Shown here: positions 21,697 to 31,113 of the stretch, piece by piece
Layout of the letters: each line of letters begins with the position of its first letter
How positions within the stretch are numbered: the first letter of the stretch is position 1
Source: Actinomycetota bacterium
GTDB taxonomy: Bacteria > Actinomycetota > Acidimicrobiia > Acidimicrobiales > Ilumatobacteraceae
Reading direction: 5' to 3'
DNA length: 33,577 bases
Assembly: GCA_009705865.1 (NCBI GenBank)
Contig: WLSJ01000002.1
Location: 1 to 33,577 of the forward strand
The notes under the pieces: model-generated
Databases searched by the model: none
The model's input: the letters and a program-made list of their open reading frames with translations, nothing else
Told to the model about the DNA's origin: nothing
Translations under genes and position numbers: made by a program

Positions 21697-23916
21697 ATGG
21701 GTACTGCTGATCGAGTTCTTCCGTGGAGGCGCCAGCAGAACGCGCCTATCGAAGAATTGGCCCCGCTATTAACTGCATTCCGTAGTCGGCATCCTAAAGC
21801 ATCAGTCTCGATGGTGAATCGGGCGTACGAAGTTGCTCGAGTAGCGCACACAAACCAGATGCGTTCGTCTGGTGAGGCGTACATCAACCATCCAATTGCT
21901 GTTGCTCGCATCGTTGCAGATATAGGTCTTGATGAAGTGTCGTTAGCTGCAGCTCTTTTGCATGACGCAGTTGAAGACACAGAAATCACGCTCGACGATG
22001 TTCAGCGAAATTTCGGAGACGAAGTAGCGATGCTTGTAGACGGTGTCACGAAATTGGAGCGGTTGCAGTTTGACTCTCGCGAAGCACAGCAGGCCGCCAC
22101 TATGCGCAAGATGTTGGTGGCCATGGCAAAGGACATGCGTGTCCTTGTGATCAAATTGGCAGATCGATTACACAACATGCGCACTCTTGCTGGAGTATCT
22201 GTTGAAAAACAACAACGCACGGCACAGGAAACGCTAGATATATATGCCCCGCTTGCACACCGAATGGGTATGCAAGAAGTAAAACAACAGTTAGAAGACC
22301 TGTCGTTTGCTGCGTTGTATCCGAAGAGATTTGCAGAGTTAGACCATCTTGTGTCTACCCGAACTCCAGAACGCGATCTCTATTTAGCAAAAGCAATTGC
22401 TGAAGTTTCTGCACGGTTGACCGGAGTGCATATTGAAGCAACGGTGACCGGACGCGGAAAGCATCTGTGGAGCATCTACGAAAAGATGGTGCAGAAGGAT
22501 CGTGATTTCGACGACATCTTTGACCTGGTTGCAATCCGAATCGTGGTGGACAGTATTCGTGACTGTTACGGAGCATTGGGATGTCTACACGGAACGTGGC
22601 GTCCGGTTGTAGGTCGGTTCAAGGACTACATCGCTATGCCGAAGTTCAATCTGTACCAGTCGCTGCACACCACAGTCATTGGCCCAGGTGGTCGTCCACT
22701 TGAGGTGCAGATTCGTACTCAAGAAATGCATGAGAGAGCAGAACGAGGTGTTGCGGCCCATTTTGCCTACAAAGAGGGCAGTGATTCCAATGATTCCGAT
22801 TGGCTCAACCGCATCATTGATTGGCAATCTGAAATTTCTGATCCAGATGAGTTCATGGCAGACCTCAAAAATGACCTCGAGCAAGAAGAAGTGTTCGTAT
22901 TCACTCCGAAGGGGCGAGTCATAACTTTGCCAATTGAGTCAACGCCCGTTGACTTTGCTTACGCGGTGCATACAGAAGTTGGTCACTCATGTGTTGGTGC
23001 GAGGGTCAACGGCAGGCTTGTTTCTCTCGATTCCACGTTGGTGTCTGGCGACTCATGCGAGATTTTTACCTCGAACGTTGAAGGTGCGGGCCCTTCACGT
23101 GATTGGTTGGGTTTTGTCCAATCACCGCGCGCGAAGAGCAAGATTAAGAACTGGTTCACACGCGAACGCCGTGAAGACATGGTCGAATCTGGTCGAGACG
23201 ATCTCACTGCTGAGTTGCGTCGCGAAGGACTACCAGTCCAGCGCATCTGGACCTCTGACGCGTTCGTACAAGAACTAGAAGCTCTCAACATGTCCGATAT
23301 TGACACTCTGTTTGCTGCGATCGGCGAACATCACGTGTCAGCCCGCGGGTTTGCACAACGCATTGGTCGTGCCATGCGGCGCGAGGGCAGCGATGAACAA
23401 TTAGCGATGCCGATGCGCATGGATTTATTGACAACAGAAAAACGAAGCGCCACCGGCATTCATGTTGAAGGACTTGAAGATGTGCTCGTGCGTCTATCGC
23501 GTTGTTGTACCCCAGTACCCGGAGACGAGATTTCTGGATTCATCACGAAAGGTCGCGGTGTCAGTGTTCATCGGTCCGACTGTTCGAATGCGGAATCTTT
23601 GGTCGAGGGTGAACCAACACGAATGATTGAAGTGGAATGGGCTCGCACGTCTCCCGGAACCATGTTTACCGTTGGGGTAGAAGTGGTTGCGCTTGACCGC
23701 AGCAAGTTATTGCGCGATGTGGCCAATGTGCTTTCAGAACAACATGTCAACATTGTCGCGTGCAGCACCCACACGGGCTCTGACCGGGTAGCAAAGATGA
23801 GATTTGAATTTGAACTCGGTGACCCCAATCACCTCGACGCAGTTTTACGGGTGATTAAGTCAATTGATTCGGTATACGACGCATATCGCATCGTTCCAGG
23901 CGGGCAGTCCGACTAG
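21697..23916 (+). CDS. rel: Bifunctional (p)ppGpp synthetase/hydrolase Rel
   Basis: A long RelA/SpoT homologue of 739 residues governing the stringent response. The N-terminal HD hydrolase domain has His89-Asp90 and Glu93-Asp94 in LLHDAVEDTE, so hydrolysis should be active. The synthetase domain has GRGKHLWSIYEKM, RFKD (307-310, the charge pattern of bifunctional enzymes), and YQSLHTTVIGPGG followed by EVQIRTQEMHERAERGVAAH. A TGS domain (about 398-460), the zinc-finger-like SRCCTPVPGDEI block and a C-terminal ACT domain (about 665-739) complete it. ATG 21697 follows TAACCT; a TTG at 21691 would add two residues. It appears to be the only Rel enzyme in the window. Confidence 0.96.
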   Translation: MGTADRVLPWRRQQNAPIEELAPLLTAFRSRHPKASVSMVNRAYEVARVAHTNQMRSSGEAYINHPIAVARIVADIGLDEVSLAAALLHDAVEDTEITLDDVQRNFGDEVAMLVDGVTKLERLQFDSREAQQAATMRKMLVAMAKDMRVLVIKLADRLHNMRTLAGVSVEKQQRTAQETLDIYAPLAHRMGMQEVKQQLEDLSFAALYPKRFAELDHLVSTRTPERDLYLAKAIAEVSARLTGVHIEATVTGRGKHLWSIYEKMVQKDRDFDDIFDLVAIRIVVDSIRDCYGALGCLHGTWRPVVGRFKDYIAMPKFNLYQSLHTTVIGPGGRPLEVQIRTQEMHERAERGVAAHFAYKEGSDSNDSDWLNRIIDWQSEISDPDEFMADLKNDLEQEEVFVFTPKGRVITLPIESTPVDFAYAVHTEVGHSCVGARVNGRLVSLDSTLVSGDSCEIFTSNVEGAGPSRDWLGFVQSPRAKSKIKNWFTRERREDMVESGRDDLTAELRREGLPVQRIWTSDAFVQELEALNMSDIDTLFAAIGEHHVSARGFAQRIGRAMRREGSDEQLAMPMRMDLLTTEKRSATGIHVEGLEDVLVRLSRCCTPVPGDEISGFITKGRGVSVHRSDCSNAESLVEGEPTRMIEVEWARTSPGTMFTVGVEVVALDRSKLLRDVANVLSEQHVNIVACSTHTGSDRVAKMRFEFELGDPNHLDAVLRVIKSIDSVYDAYRIVPGGQSD

Positions 23917-23919
23917 CCT
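23914..23919 (+). promoter_or_regulatory. Putative -10 element of hisS (leaderless candidate)
   Basis: TAGCCT, containing the rel stop codon, ends 8 bases before the GTG at 23928. No ribosome-binding site is visible between. A TTG at 23922 is a competing start. Confidence 0.33.
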
Positions 23920-23927
23920 GATTGGCT

Positions 23928-25205
23928 GTGTCATCGTTTCAAACAAGTCCGGGTACTCGCGACATCTTGCCGCCGCATGCCGGCCGGTGGCGTGCCATGG
24001 TGCAGGTGTTTGCTGACGGTGTCGAAGCAGCTGGGTACCAGAACATAATTCCTCCGATGTTTGAAGATCTCGGCGTTTTTCAGCGTCTGGGTGATGCAAC
24101 TGACGTTGTGACAAAAGAGATGTATGACTTTGTGGACAAGGGTGGCCGTCACATTGCGCTTCGTCCTGAACACACAGCAAGTGTGTGTCGTGCATTTGCC
24201 CAGCACCGCCCCACGCCTCCGTGGAAGGTGTGGTACTCAGGGCCAAACTTCCGGTATGAGCGACCACAGGCGGGTAGATATCGCCAGTTTGACCAAGTCG
24301 GTATCGAAGTCTTGGGGGTTGATGATTCTCAACTTGACGTTGAAGTTATTTCGCTCGGTTGGGATTTCTATAAATCAATTGGGTTGAGCAAAGTTTCACT
24401 GATCATCAACTCGCTGGGCGATGCTGGTGACCGTGGGCGTTATGTTGATGCACTCGGTGCGTATTTCAAAACTCATAGTGACACTCTCAGTGCCGAAGCG
24501 TTGGCTACATTAGAGCGCAATCCGCTTCGCGTCCTCGATTCAAAGAGGCCACAAGATGCGCCAGCTATCGCAACTGCGCCAACTATCGGAGCATTTCTTA
24601 GTACTGATGCTGCAGCCCACTTCGCCGCTGTATGTGCAGGGCTAGATACTCTCAACATTCCCTATGTTGTTAATGATCGCCTGGTGCGCGGTCTTGATTA
24701 CTACCAACGAACCACATTTGAATTTGTATCCGGATCGCTTGATTCTGCGCAAAATGCAGTTGGTGGTGGCGGTCGATATGACGGTCTAGTCGAAGATCTT
24801 GGTGGGCCGGCTACGCCTGGCATTGGCTTTGCTCTCGGAGTCGATCGCACGTTGCTTGCGTGTGACGCAGAAGAATGTTTCTCTTACGGATTTCCAGTTT
24901 TAGATGTCTTTGTGATTGACACCACTGGCGGAGGTCATGCGCTTTCTCTCACTCATCAGTTACGCCAGAGTGGGTACTCAGCCGATCGGGCATTTGAAGC
25001 ACGAAGCATGAAGTCGCAGATGAAAAGCGCAGACCGAAGTGGTGCGCAAGTAGCAGTCATTATCGGCGAATCTGAATCCGAACAATCGACCTGTTCGGTG
25101 CGAAATCTATCTACATCAGAACAAACAACTATTCCTTTAATTGATCTTCAGAGCCATCTGGCATCAATTCTCGGACCGAGACAGCCAAGGCGGCATACCC
25201 CATGA
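23928..25205 (+). CDS. hisS: Histidyl-tRNA synthetase
   Basis: A class II synthetase of about 425 residues that charges tRNA-His. The N-terminal SSFQTSPGTRDILPP, the ALRPEHTASVCRAF block, motif 2 (YSGPNFRYERPQAGRYRQFDQVG), the histidine A loop LVRGLDYYQRTTFEF, and motif 3 with GGGGRYDGL and GIGFALGVDR are all present. The C-terminal anticodon-binding domain is slightly diverged. The first codon is GTG 23928 or TTG 23922 (two residues longer). The last bases overlap the aspS ATG as ATGA, so hisS and aspS are coupled. Confidence 0.96.
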   Translation: MSSFQTSPGTRDILPPHAGRWRAMVQVFADGVEAAGYQNIIPPMFEDLGVFQRLGDATDVVTKEMYDFVDKGGRHIALRPEHTASVCRAFAQHRPTPPWKVWYSGPNFRYERPQAGRYRQFDQVGIEVLGVDDSQLDVEVISLGWDFYKSIGLSKVSLIINSLGDAGDRGRYVDALGAYFKTHSDTLSAEALATLERNPLRVLDSKRPQDAPAIATAPTIGAFLSTDAAAHFAAVCAGLDTLNIPYVVNDRLVRGLDYYQRTTFEFVSGSLDSAQNAVGGGGRYDGLVEDLGGPATPGIGFALGVDRTLLACDAEECFSYGFPVLDVFVIDTTGGGHALSLTHQLRQSGYSADRAFEARSMKSQMKSADRSGAQVAVIIGESESEQSTCSVRNLSTSEQTTIPLIDLQSHLASILGPRQPRRHTP

Positions 25206-26968
25206 GATCCACTGCGATGAGAACACATATGTGTGGAGAATTAGATATTGCGAGTGTCGGTCAAACTGTTTCACTCTGTGGTTGGGTGGCACGCCGTCGT
25301 GAACACGGTGAACATCTTGCATTCGTAGACATACGTGACCATTCCGGAATCATGCAATGCGTTGTAGACAACAACGTAGATGTGCGTAGTGAGTATGTCA
25401 TCAAGGTGACAGGGGTTGTTCGTGCTCGTCCTGAAGGGACAATCAATACATCACTGACAACTGGCATGGTTGAAATCGGTGACTGTGTCGTAGAGATTTT
25501 GAACTCAGCAGAACCGCCACCGTTTCCCGTAGATGCGCGCGCTGACGACGTTGATGAATCAATTCGTCTGAAGTTTCGCTATCTCGATATCCGCCGTGAA
25601 CGTATGCAGAAGAACCTTCGTGTTCGAGCACAAATCAATAGTGCAATTCGTCATTCAATGGAAACTAATGGTTTCGTAGAAGTTGAGACTCCTTTCTTGA
25701 TGCCTTCTACGCCAGAGGGTGCCCGCGAGTTTCTGGTTCCGTCTCGGAAAGAGCCAGGATCGTTTTTCGCATTGCCACAATCGCCACAATTGTGGAAACA
25801 GCTATTGATGGTCGCTGGAGTTGACAGGTACTACCAAATTGCTCGTTGTTTGCGCGACGAGGACCTACGTGCTGACCGTCAATATGAATTCATGCAGCTT
25901 GATGCTGAGATGTCATTTGTTTCACAAGACGACGTCTTGGAAAACATCGGACGCGCAGTCGTTGCAGCAGCTATTGCCGTCACTGGCGAGGCTCCACCAG
26001 AAATTGAACGCATCACTTGGCACGATGCCATGAATCGCTATGGCATCGATAAACCTGACCTTCGCTTTGCGATGGAGCTGATTGAGCTGACTGCATTGTT
26101 CTCTGGGACTGAATTCAAGGCTTTTGCAGGGGCTCCGTGCATCAAGGGAATTTGTGTTGATGTAAAGACATACCCAGATGCAGCAGCGTTCGGCAGAAAC
26201 AAACTTGACGGCCTCACGGATCGTGCAAAAAAGATTGGTGCGAAGGGTCTTGTCTGGATGAAGGTCGGAGCTGATGGGGCGCTTGATTCACCAGTAGCCA
26301 AATTCCTCACAGATGCAGAAAAAGCAGCTCTTGTATCTGCAATGGGTGCAGCAGAAGGTGATTTGTTGCTGCTTGTGGCAGATGAATGGGACACCACGTG
26401 TGAAGTGCTTGGCCAGCTACGCAATGACATAGGCCGACCACCTGTACACCAAGGACCATATAAGTACGTATGGGTGACTGAATTTCCGCTGTTCATCGGC
26501 ATTGATCCTGTCTCTGGTAGGCCACGTCCCGGACATCACCCGTTCTGTCATCCTCACCCTGACGACATGTCACTATTTGATACTGAACCGTTAAAGGTTC
26601 GCGCTCTTGCGTATGACCTAGTGCTCAATGGGTGGGAACTTGGGTCAGGTTCAATTCGTATTCATGAACCTGAGATGCAACGTCGAGTCTTCAATCAATT
26701 GGGCATTAGTGACGAAGAAGCAGATAAGCGTTTCGGATTCTTCCTGCAACCATTCAAATACGGCGCGCCTCCTCATGGCGGATTTGCTTTTGGTATCGAT
26801 CGCCTCGCTGCGATTCTTGCCGGAGAAGAAAACATCCGCGAAGTAATCGCATTTCCGAAGACACAGAGCGGTTCAGATCCGATGACAAATGCGCCAACAC
26901 CAGTAGATCCGGCTCATCTTGCTGAGTTGGGTCTTCGATTGCTGCCTCCTCCTGCTTCGTCTTCTTAG
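25202..26968 (+). CDS. aspS: Aspartyl-tRNA synthetase, predicted non-discriminating (Asp/Asn)
   Basis: A bacterial-type class II enzyme of 588 residues: N-terminal OB anticodon domain, catalytic core with FALPQSPQLWKQLLMVAG, RYYQIARCLRDEDLRADRQYEF and the C-terminal FGIDRLAAI, and the GAD insertion. His35 in WVARRREHG and Gly79 in RARPEGTIN occupy the two positions reported to separate tRNA-Asp-only enzymes (Leu and Lys in E. coli) from those that also charge tRNA-Asn (His and Gly in Pseudomonas). The enzyme is therefore predicted to misacylate tRNA-Asn for later amidation by GatCAB, which is not in the window. ATG 25202 overlaps hisS; ATG 25217 gives the usual MRTHMCGEL start and is equally possible. 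Confidence 0.95.
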   Translation: MRSTAMRTHMCGELDIASVGQTVSLCGWVARRREHGEHLAFVDIRDHSGIMQCVVDNNVDVRSEYVIKVTGVVRARPEGTINTSLTTGMVEIGDCVVEILNSAEPPPFPVDARADDVDESIRLKFRYLDIRRERMQKNLRVRAQINSAIRHSMETNGFVEVETPFLMPSTPEGAREFLVPSRKEPGSFFALPQSPQLWKQLLMVAGVDRYYQIARCLRDEDLRADRQYEFMQLDAEMSFVSQDDVLENIGRAVVAAAIAVTGEAPPEIERITWHDAMNRYGIDKPDLRFAMELIELTALFSGTEFKAFAGAPCIKGICVDVKTYPDAAAFGRNKLDGLTDRAKKIGAKGLVWMKVGADGALDSPVAKFLTDAEKAALVSAMGAAEGDLLLLVADEWDTTCEVLGQLRNDIGRPPVHQGPYKYVWVTEFPLFIGIDPVSGRPRPGHHPFCHPHPDDMSLFDTEPLKVRALAYDLVLNGWELGSGSIRIHEPEMQRRVFNQLGISDEEADKRFGFFLQPFKYGAPPHGGFAFGIDRLAAILAGEENIREVIAFPKTQSGSDPMTNAPTPVDPAHLAELGLRLLPPPASSS

Positions 26969-26970
26969 TT

Positions 26971-28140
26971 GTGGATACGCCTGACCTATTTACCTCGTCT
27001 ACCGAAGATCGACTCGCTGCACGTTCACCCTTGGCTGCACGCATGCGTCCTCGCACGCTTGATGATGTAGTTGGTCAGGATCATTTAGTAGGCCCATCTG
27101 GTCCACTGCGTCGATTAATAGAAAGCGATCGAATGTCTTCGATCATTGTGTGGGGTCCTCCTGGGACAGGTAAAACCACCTTGGCTGAGCTCGTTGCTTC
27201 AACAACACAACGTGGTTTCGAACGTCTGAGTGCAGTGACTGCCGGAGTGAAAGACATTCGTGAGGTCATTGAAACTGCTCGTCGTCGCTTGACGATCGAT
27301 GATCGCGGAACAGTGGTGTTCGTTGACGAGATTCATCGATTCTCAACAGTGCAACAAGATGCGCTGTTGCATGCAGTGGAGAGTGGACTCATCACGCTTG
27401 TTGGTGCTACAACAGAAAATCCAGCGTTTTCAGTCAACCCCGCATTGCGTAGCCGCTCATCAGTTTTTGCACTAAAGCCTGTTGATGGCGATGCAATATT
27501 GGAATTGTTGCATCGGGCAGTTGAACTTGAGGGAGTTCCCGCAGACGAAGATGCTCTTGAATTAATTGCACGCAGAGTCACAGGTGATGCTCGTCAAGCA
27601 TTAACCGCATTTGAAGTGTGTTGTGCACTAGCCGTCAATGGCCGTATCGACATATCTGCAGCCACAACTGCCTTAGACACCAGCGTGTCTCGCATGGGTC
27701 GCGATGACCATTACGACGTTATTTCGGCTTTCATCAAATCAATGCGAGCCAGCGATACACATGTGGCACTTCATTGGCTTGCTCGCATGTTGGAAGCAGG
27801 AGAAGATCCTCGATTCATCGCGCGCCGAATGATGATTTTCGCAAGTGAAGATATTGGCCTGGCTGATAGCAATGCATTGCTGATAGCAACGGCTGCAGCA
27901 GAGGTGCTTGACCGAGTTGGCTTACCCGAAGCGCAACTTAATTTGGCACACGCTGTGATCTATTTGTCGAAGTCGCCTAAGAGCAGAGCGGTCACAGATG
28001 CGCTGTTCCGGGCGTTGTCAGATGTTCGAGAAGGCCATACTGGGCAAGCTCCGCCGACAACGGTTCAGCCCCCGTCGTATCTTCCGTTGGGATTAGGGCA
28101 GTTGCGGTATTACCGTGAGGGCGATGAGGACGTGGTTTAA
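26971..28140 (+). CDS. rarA: Replication-associated recombination protein RarA (MgsA), AAA+ ATPase
   Basis: A 389-residue clamp-loader-like AAA+ ATPase that acts at stalled forks. LAARMRPRTLDDVVGQDHLVG precedes Walker A GPPGTGKTT (62-70); Walker B VVFVDEIHRFSTVQQDALL, sensor GATTENPAFSVNPALRSRS and the C-terminal MGRDDHYDVISAFIKSMR region typical of RarA/WRNIP1 follow. The GTG at 26971 is 2 bases after the aspS stop, with no good ribosome-binding site. It is the same superfamily as RuvB at 15558 but clearly the RarA branch by the C-terminal tetramerisation part. Confidence 0.94.
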   Translation: MDTPDLFTSSTEDRLAARSPLAARMRPRTLDDVVGQDHLVGPSGPLRRLIESDRMSSIIVWGPPGTGKTTLAELVASTTQRGFERLSAVTAGVKDIREVIETARRRLTIDDRGTVVFVDEIHRFSTVQQDALLHAVESGLITLVGATTENPAFSVNPALRSRSSVFALKPVDGDAILELLHRAVELEGVPADEDALELIARRVTGDARQALTAFEVCCALAVNGRIDISAATTALDTSVSRMGRDDHYDVISAFIKSMRASDTHVALHWLARMLEAGEDPRFIARRMMIFASEDIGLADSNALLIATAAAEVLDRVGLPEAQLNLAHAVIYLSKSPKSRAVTDALFRALSDVREGHTGQAPPTTVQPPSYLPLGLGQLRYYREGDEDVV

Positions 28141-28164
28141 CAATTTCACGCAGACAAGGTCATG

Positions 28165-28464
28165 ATGCGCAGGCTGTTTTGGTTCTTGTCTGGCGCAGCC
28201 GCCGGAGCCAGCATTGTTGTGTGGGTCAAGCGCACTATTACGTCAGTGTCAGAAAAGATGACCCCTGCCAACATTGCTGATCTCATTTCCTCCGCTGTGC
28301 GCCGAATGGTTATGGGCTTCAGTGATGCGGTGTCATTGCTCATTGATCGATATCGCAATCGGAATTCACTAGACACTTCAGGAATGTCGGCTGAATCGCC
28401 TGATGAAGCCCTTCAGCCTGTGCGCCGCCATAACCCACCCCGTCAGAGAACCAGTCATCGCTAA
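28165..28464 (+). CDS. Small single-span membrane protein, DUF6167-like
   Basis: The product is 99 residues: MRRLFWFLSGAAAGASIVVWVKR at the N-terminus forms one membrane helix with a glycine/alanine-rich face, then an amphipathic helical region (MTPANIADLISSAVRRMVMGFSDAVSLL) and a basic tail. Layout and position between rarA and alaS resemble the DUF6167 proteins of streptomycetes (RRxFWFxxGAAAG start). The function is unknown. ATG 28165 has AAGG (28156-28159) five bases upstream; the adjacent ATG at 28162 is too close to it. The +1 and antisense frames over this gene show no family features. Confidence 0.75.
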   Translation: MRRLFWFLSGAAAGASIVVWVKRTITSVSEKMTPANIADLISSAVRRMVMGFSDAVSLLIDRYRNRNSLDTSGMSAESPDEALQPVRRHNPPRQRTSHR

Positions 28465-28467
28465 GAT
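28462..28467 (+). promoter_or_regulatory. Putative -10 element of alaS (leaderless candidate)
   Basis: TAAGAT overlaps the stop of the preceding gene and ends 9 bases before the alaS ATG at 28477. No purine-rich ribosome-binding site lies between. Confidence 0.36.
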
Positions 28468-28476
28468 GGTGCCTTC

Positions 28477-31110
28477 ATGGCATCATCAACTGGCTCCAGT
28501 ATCCCGCGTTCAGCAGATGCGCTTCGCGGAGCATTTTCCGGATACTTCGCTGACAAGGGACATACGGTTGTCCCTTCTGCGAGCCTCATTCCCCATGATC
28601 CCACTTTGCTGTTCACGGTGGCCGGAATGGTTCCGTTCAAGCCATATTTCATGGGAGACGAAGTTGCTCCCTACGACAAAGCCGTCACTGTACAAAAGTG
28701 CGTGCGTGCCGGCGGCAAACATAACGACCTCGACGAGGTAGGACGCACAAAACGTCATCTTGTGTTTTTTGAGATGCTCGGCAATTTTAGTTTTGGTGAC
28801 TATTTCAAATCAGACGCAATTCCCTGGTCTTGGGAATTGGTGACAGAAGTTTTTGGGTTTGACGGCGATCGTTTGTGGATCACCGTTCATGAGTCTGATG
28901 ACGAAGCAGAAGCTATGTGGCATGAACAAGTCGGAGTACCCATGAATCGCATTCAGCGCCTCGGGGACAAAGACAACTTCTGGCAAGCCGGTGATACGGG
29001 ACCATGTGGTCCATGTTCTGAGATTCACATCGACCGTGGTCCGGCGTTTGGTCCCGACGGCGGTCCGGCTACAGATCCAACGGGTGACCGTTTTATGGAG
29101 TTCTGGAATCTTGTGTTCATGCAATACAACCAGGCACCAGACGGATCACGAACTGCGTTGCCAAAGCCAAGCATCGATACAGGTGCTGGTTTAGAGCGAA
29201 TACTTGCATTGGTGCAGGGAGTTGACTCCGTGTGGGAAACCGATGTTCTGTTTCCGATCATCGAACAAGCTCAATCAACCACAGGTGCTCATTACAAAAT
29301 TGGCGATTACGAAGATCGCAACAGTTTCAGTCTGCGAGTGCTAGCTGAGCATGCGCGTTCCGCTGCCATGCTTATCAACGACGGAGTTTTTCCTAGCAAT
29401 GAAAACAGGGGATACGTGCTTCGTCGCATTATTCGTCGTGCTGTACGTCATGCCTATTTGCTCGGAACCGAAAAACTAGTGATGCCTGCGTTGGCTAACA
29501 CGGCCATTGATGTCATGGCTACTGCGTATCCGGATATAGCAAAGAACAAAGATTTTGTCGTGGGTGTTCTCACTAAAGAAGAAGAGCGTTTCCGCCATAC
29601 ATTGAAGACAGGTCTTTCGATTCTTGAAGACGATCTTTCTGCTGGCAACAAGAAGTTGTCCGGAACTTCTGCTTTCTTGCTTCATGACACATATGGCTTC
29701 CCATTAGAACTGACGCAAGAGATCGCCAGTGAACGCGGAATCGAAGTTGATATTGCTGGTTTCCAGTCTGAAATGAACGAACAAAAGACACGGGCAAAGA
29801 GTGCACGTAAGTCAGGCCGTTCAGATGCGGACCGCGTAGAGGCATATCGCGAGGTTATGGAGACTCATGGAGTAACCGAGTTTGTTGGTTATGTTCATGA
29901 CTTGTCCGAGTCAACTGTTCTTGCAGTCATTGACGGTGATGATTCGTGTGTCGAAGTCTTCCTTGATCACACCCCTTTCTACGCCGAGAGTGGTGGGCAA
30001 GTAGGCGATATCGGAACAATCATCGGTGAGGGTTTCGAACTATCAGTTATTGACACGAATTTTGCATTGCCAGGACTACGTCGACATATTTGTCGAGTCG
30101 TATCTGGTGAGCCCACTGAAGGAATTGCAGTGACTGCTCGAATCGATGTCGATGCGCGTACAGCGACTCGTCGTAATCACACCGGTACCCATGTGTTGCA
30201 CTGGGCGCTTCGAACAGTGTTGGGCGAGCACGTCAAGCAAGCTGGCTCGTTGGTGTCTCCTGATCGTTTGCGTTTCGACTTCAGTCACTATGACGCAGTA
30301 ACAGCAGAAGAGATCATCAAAATCGAGAATTTGGCAAATGCTCAAGTACTCGCAAATTCGCCAGTCACTGCAACGGAATCTTCTAAGGAAGAGGCGTTAG
30401 CCGCAGGTGCCATAGCATTCTTCGGCGATAAATACGGCGACGTGGTGAGGGTCTTGAACGCCGGTGCATCAACTGAATTGTGTGGTGGCACGCATGTGTC
30501 TGCCACCGGTGACATTGGATTCATCAAAATCATTGGTGAATCATCGATTGGTTCAAACCTGCGTCGCATCGAGGCTGTAACCGGTGCTAATGCCGTTTCG
30601 TATATGCAACGCAGCGACACCATCTTGAATGAAATTTCACAGGCAGTAGGGGTACGTCCTGATGAAGCTGCGGCTGGTGTATCGCGGAGACTTGATGAGT
30701 TGAAGGCAGCCAACGATGAGATCAAGGTGTTGCGTGCCAAGTTGGCAGTCGGACGAGCAGTCGAGTTGGCAGCTACTGCAGTTGATGGTCTTGTGGTTGC
30801 GCGCGTCGATGGCTTGACCGCTGGAGACGTGCGAGACCTTGCAGTTGCTATTCGTCAACAACCCGGCGTTATTGCAGTCATTGTCGGAGCTGTTACTGAC
30901 ACAGGGGGAGTATCGCTCGTTGCGGCTACTACTCCTGCACTGAAGGGCAATGCTTCGGAGCTGATAAAAGAAGCTGCACAAGCAGTAGGTGGAGGCGGCG
31001 GGGGCAAGGGCGACATAGCCACTGCTGGCGGAAAAAATGCTGCAGCACTTGACGAAGCGCTGCAACTTGCACGGGACAAGACGCGAGCCGTTATCGGCTC
31101 GATTGCGTAA
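28477..31110 (+). CDS. alaS: Alanyl-tRNA synthetase
   Basis: This full-length enzyme of 877 residues charges and proofreads tRNA-Ala. The class II core contains MVPFKPYFMG, KCVRAGGKHNDLDEVG, FFEMLGNFSFGDYFK and the PKPSIDTGAGLERI motif. The editing domain has the zinc ligands His568 and His572 in RRNHTGTHVLHW, and Cys669 and His673 in CGGTHVS. The C-terminal DHHA1 part ends with a glycine-rich GGGGGGKGDIATAGGK block. ATG 28477 is 12 bases after the DUF6167-like gene. alaS-ruvX-mltG-aroE is a conserved actinobacterial order. Confidence 0.97.
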   Translation: MASSTGSSIPRSADALRGAFSGYFADKGHTVVPSASLIPHDPTLLFTVAGMVPFKPYFMGDEVAPYDKAVTVQKCVRAGGKHNDLDEVGRTKRHLVFFEMLGNFSFGDYFKSDAIPWSWELVTEVFGFDGDRLWITVHESDDEAEAMWHEQVGVPMNRIQRLGDKDNFWQAGDTGPCGPCSEIHIDRGPAFGPDGGPATDPTGDRFMEFWNLVFMQYNQAPDGSRTALPKPSIDTGAGLERILALVQGVDSVWETDVLFPIIEQAQSTTGAHYKIGDYEDRNSFSLRVLAEHARSAAMLINDGVFPSNENRGYVLRRIIRRAVRHAYLLGTEKLVMPALANTAIDVMATAYPDIAKNKDFVVGVLTKEEERFRHTLKTGLSILEDDLSAGNKKLSGTSAFLLHDTYGFPLELTQEIASERGIEVDIAGFQSEMNEQKTRAKSARKSGRSDADRVEAYREVMETHGVTEFVGYVHDLSESTVLAVIDGDDSCVEVFLDHTPFYAESGGQVGDIGTIIGEGFELSVIDTNFALPGLRRHICRVVSGEPTEGIAVTARIDVDARTATRRNHTGTHVLHWALRTVLGEHVKQAGSLVSPDRLRFDFSHYDAVTAEEIIKIENLANAQVLANSPVTATESSKEEALAAGAIAFFGDKYGDVVRVLNAGASTELCGGTHVSATGDIGFIKIIGESSIGSNLRRIEAVTGANAVSYMQRSDTILNEISQAVGVRPDEAAAGVSRRLDELKAANDEIKVLRAKLAVGRAVELAATAVDGLVVARVDGLTAGDVRDLAVAIRQQPGVIAVIVGAVTDTGGVSLVAATTPALKGNASELIKEAAQAVGGGGGGKGDIATAGGKNAAALDEALQLARDKTRAVIGSIA

Positions 31111-31113
31111 TAC

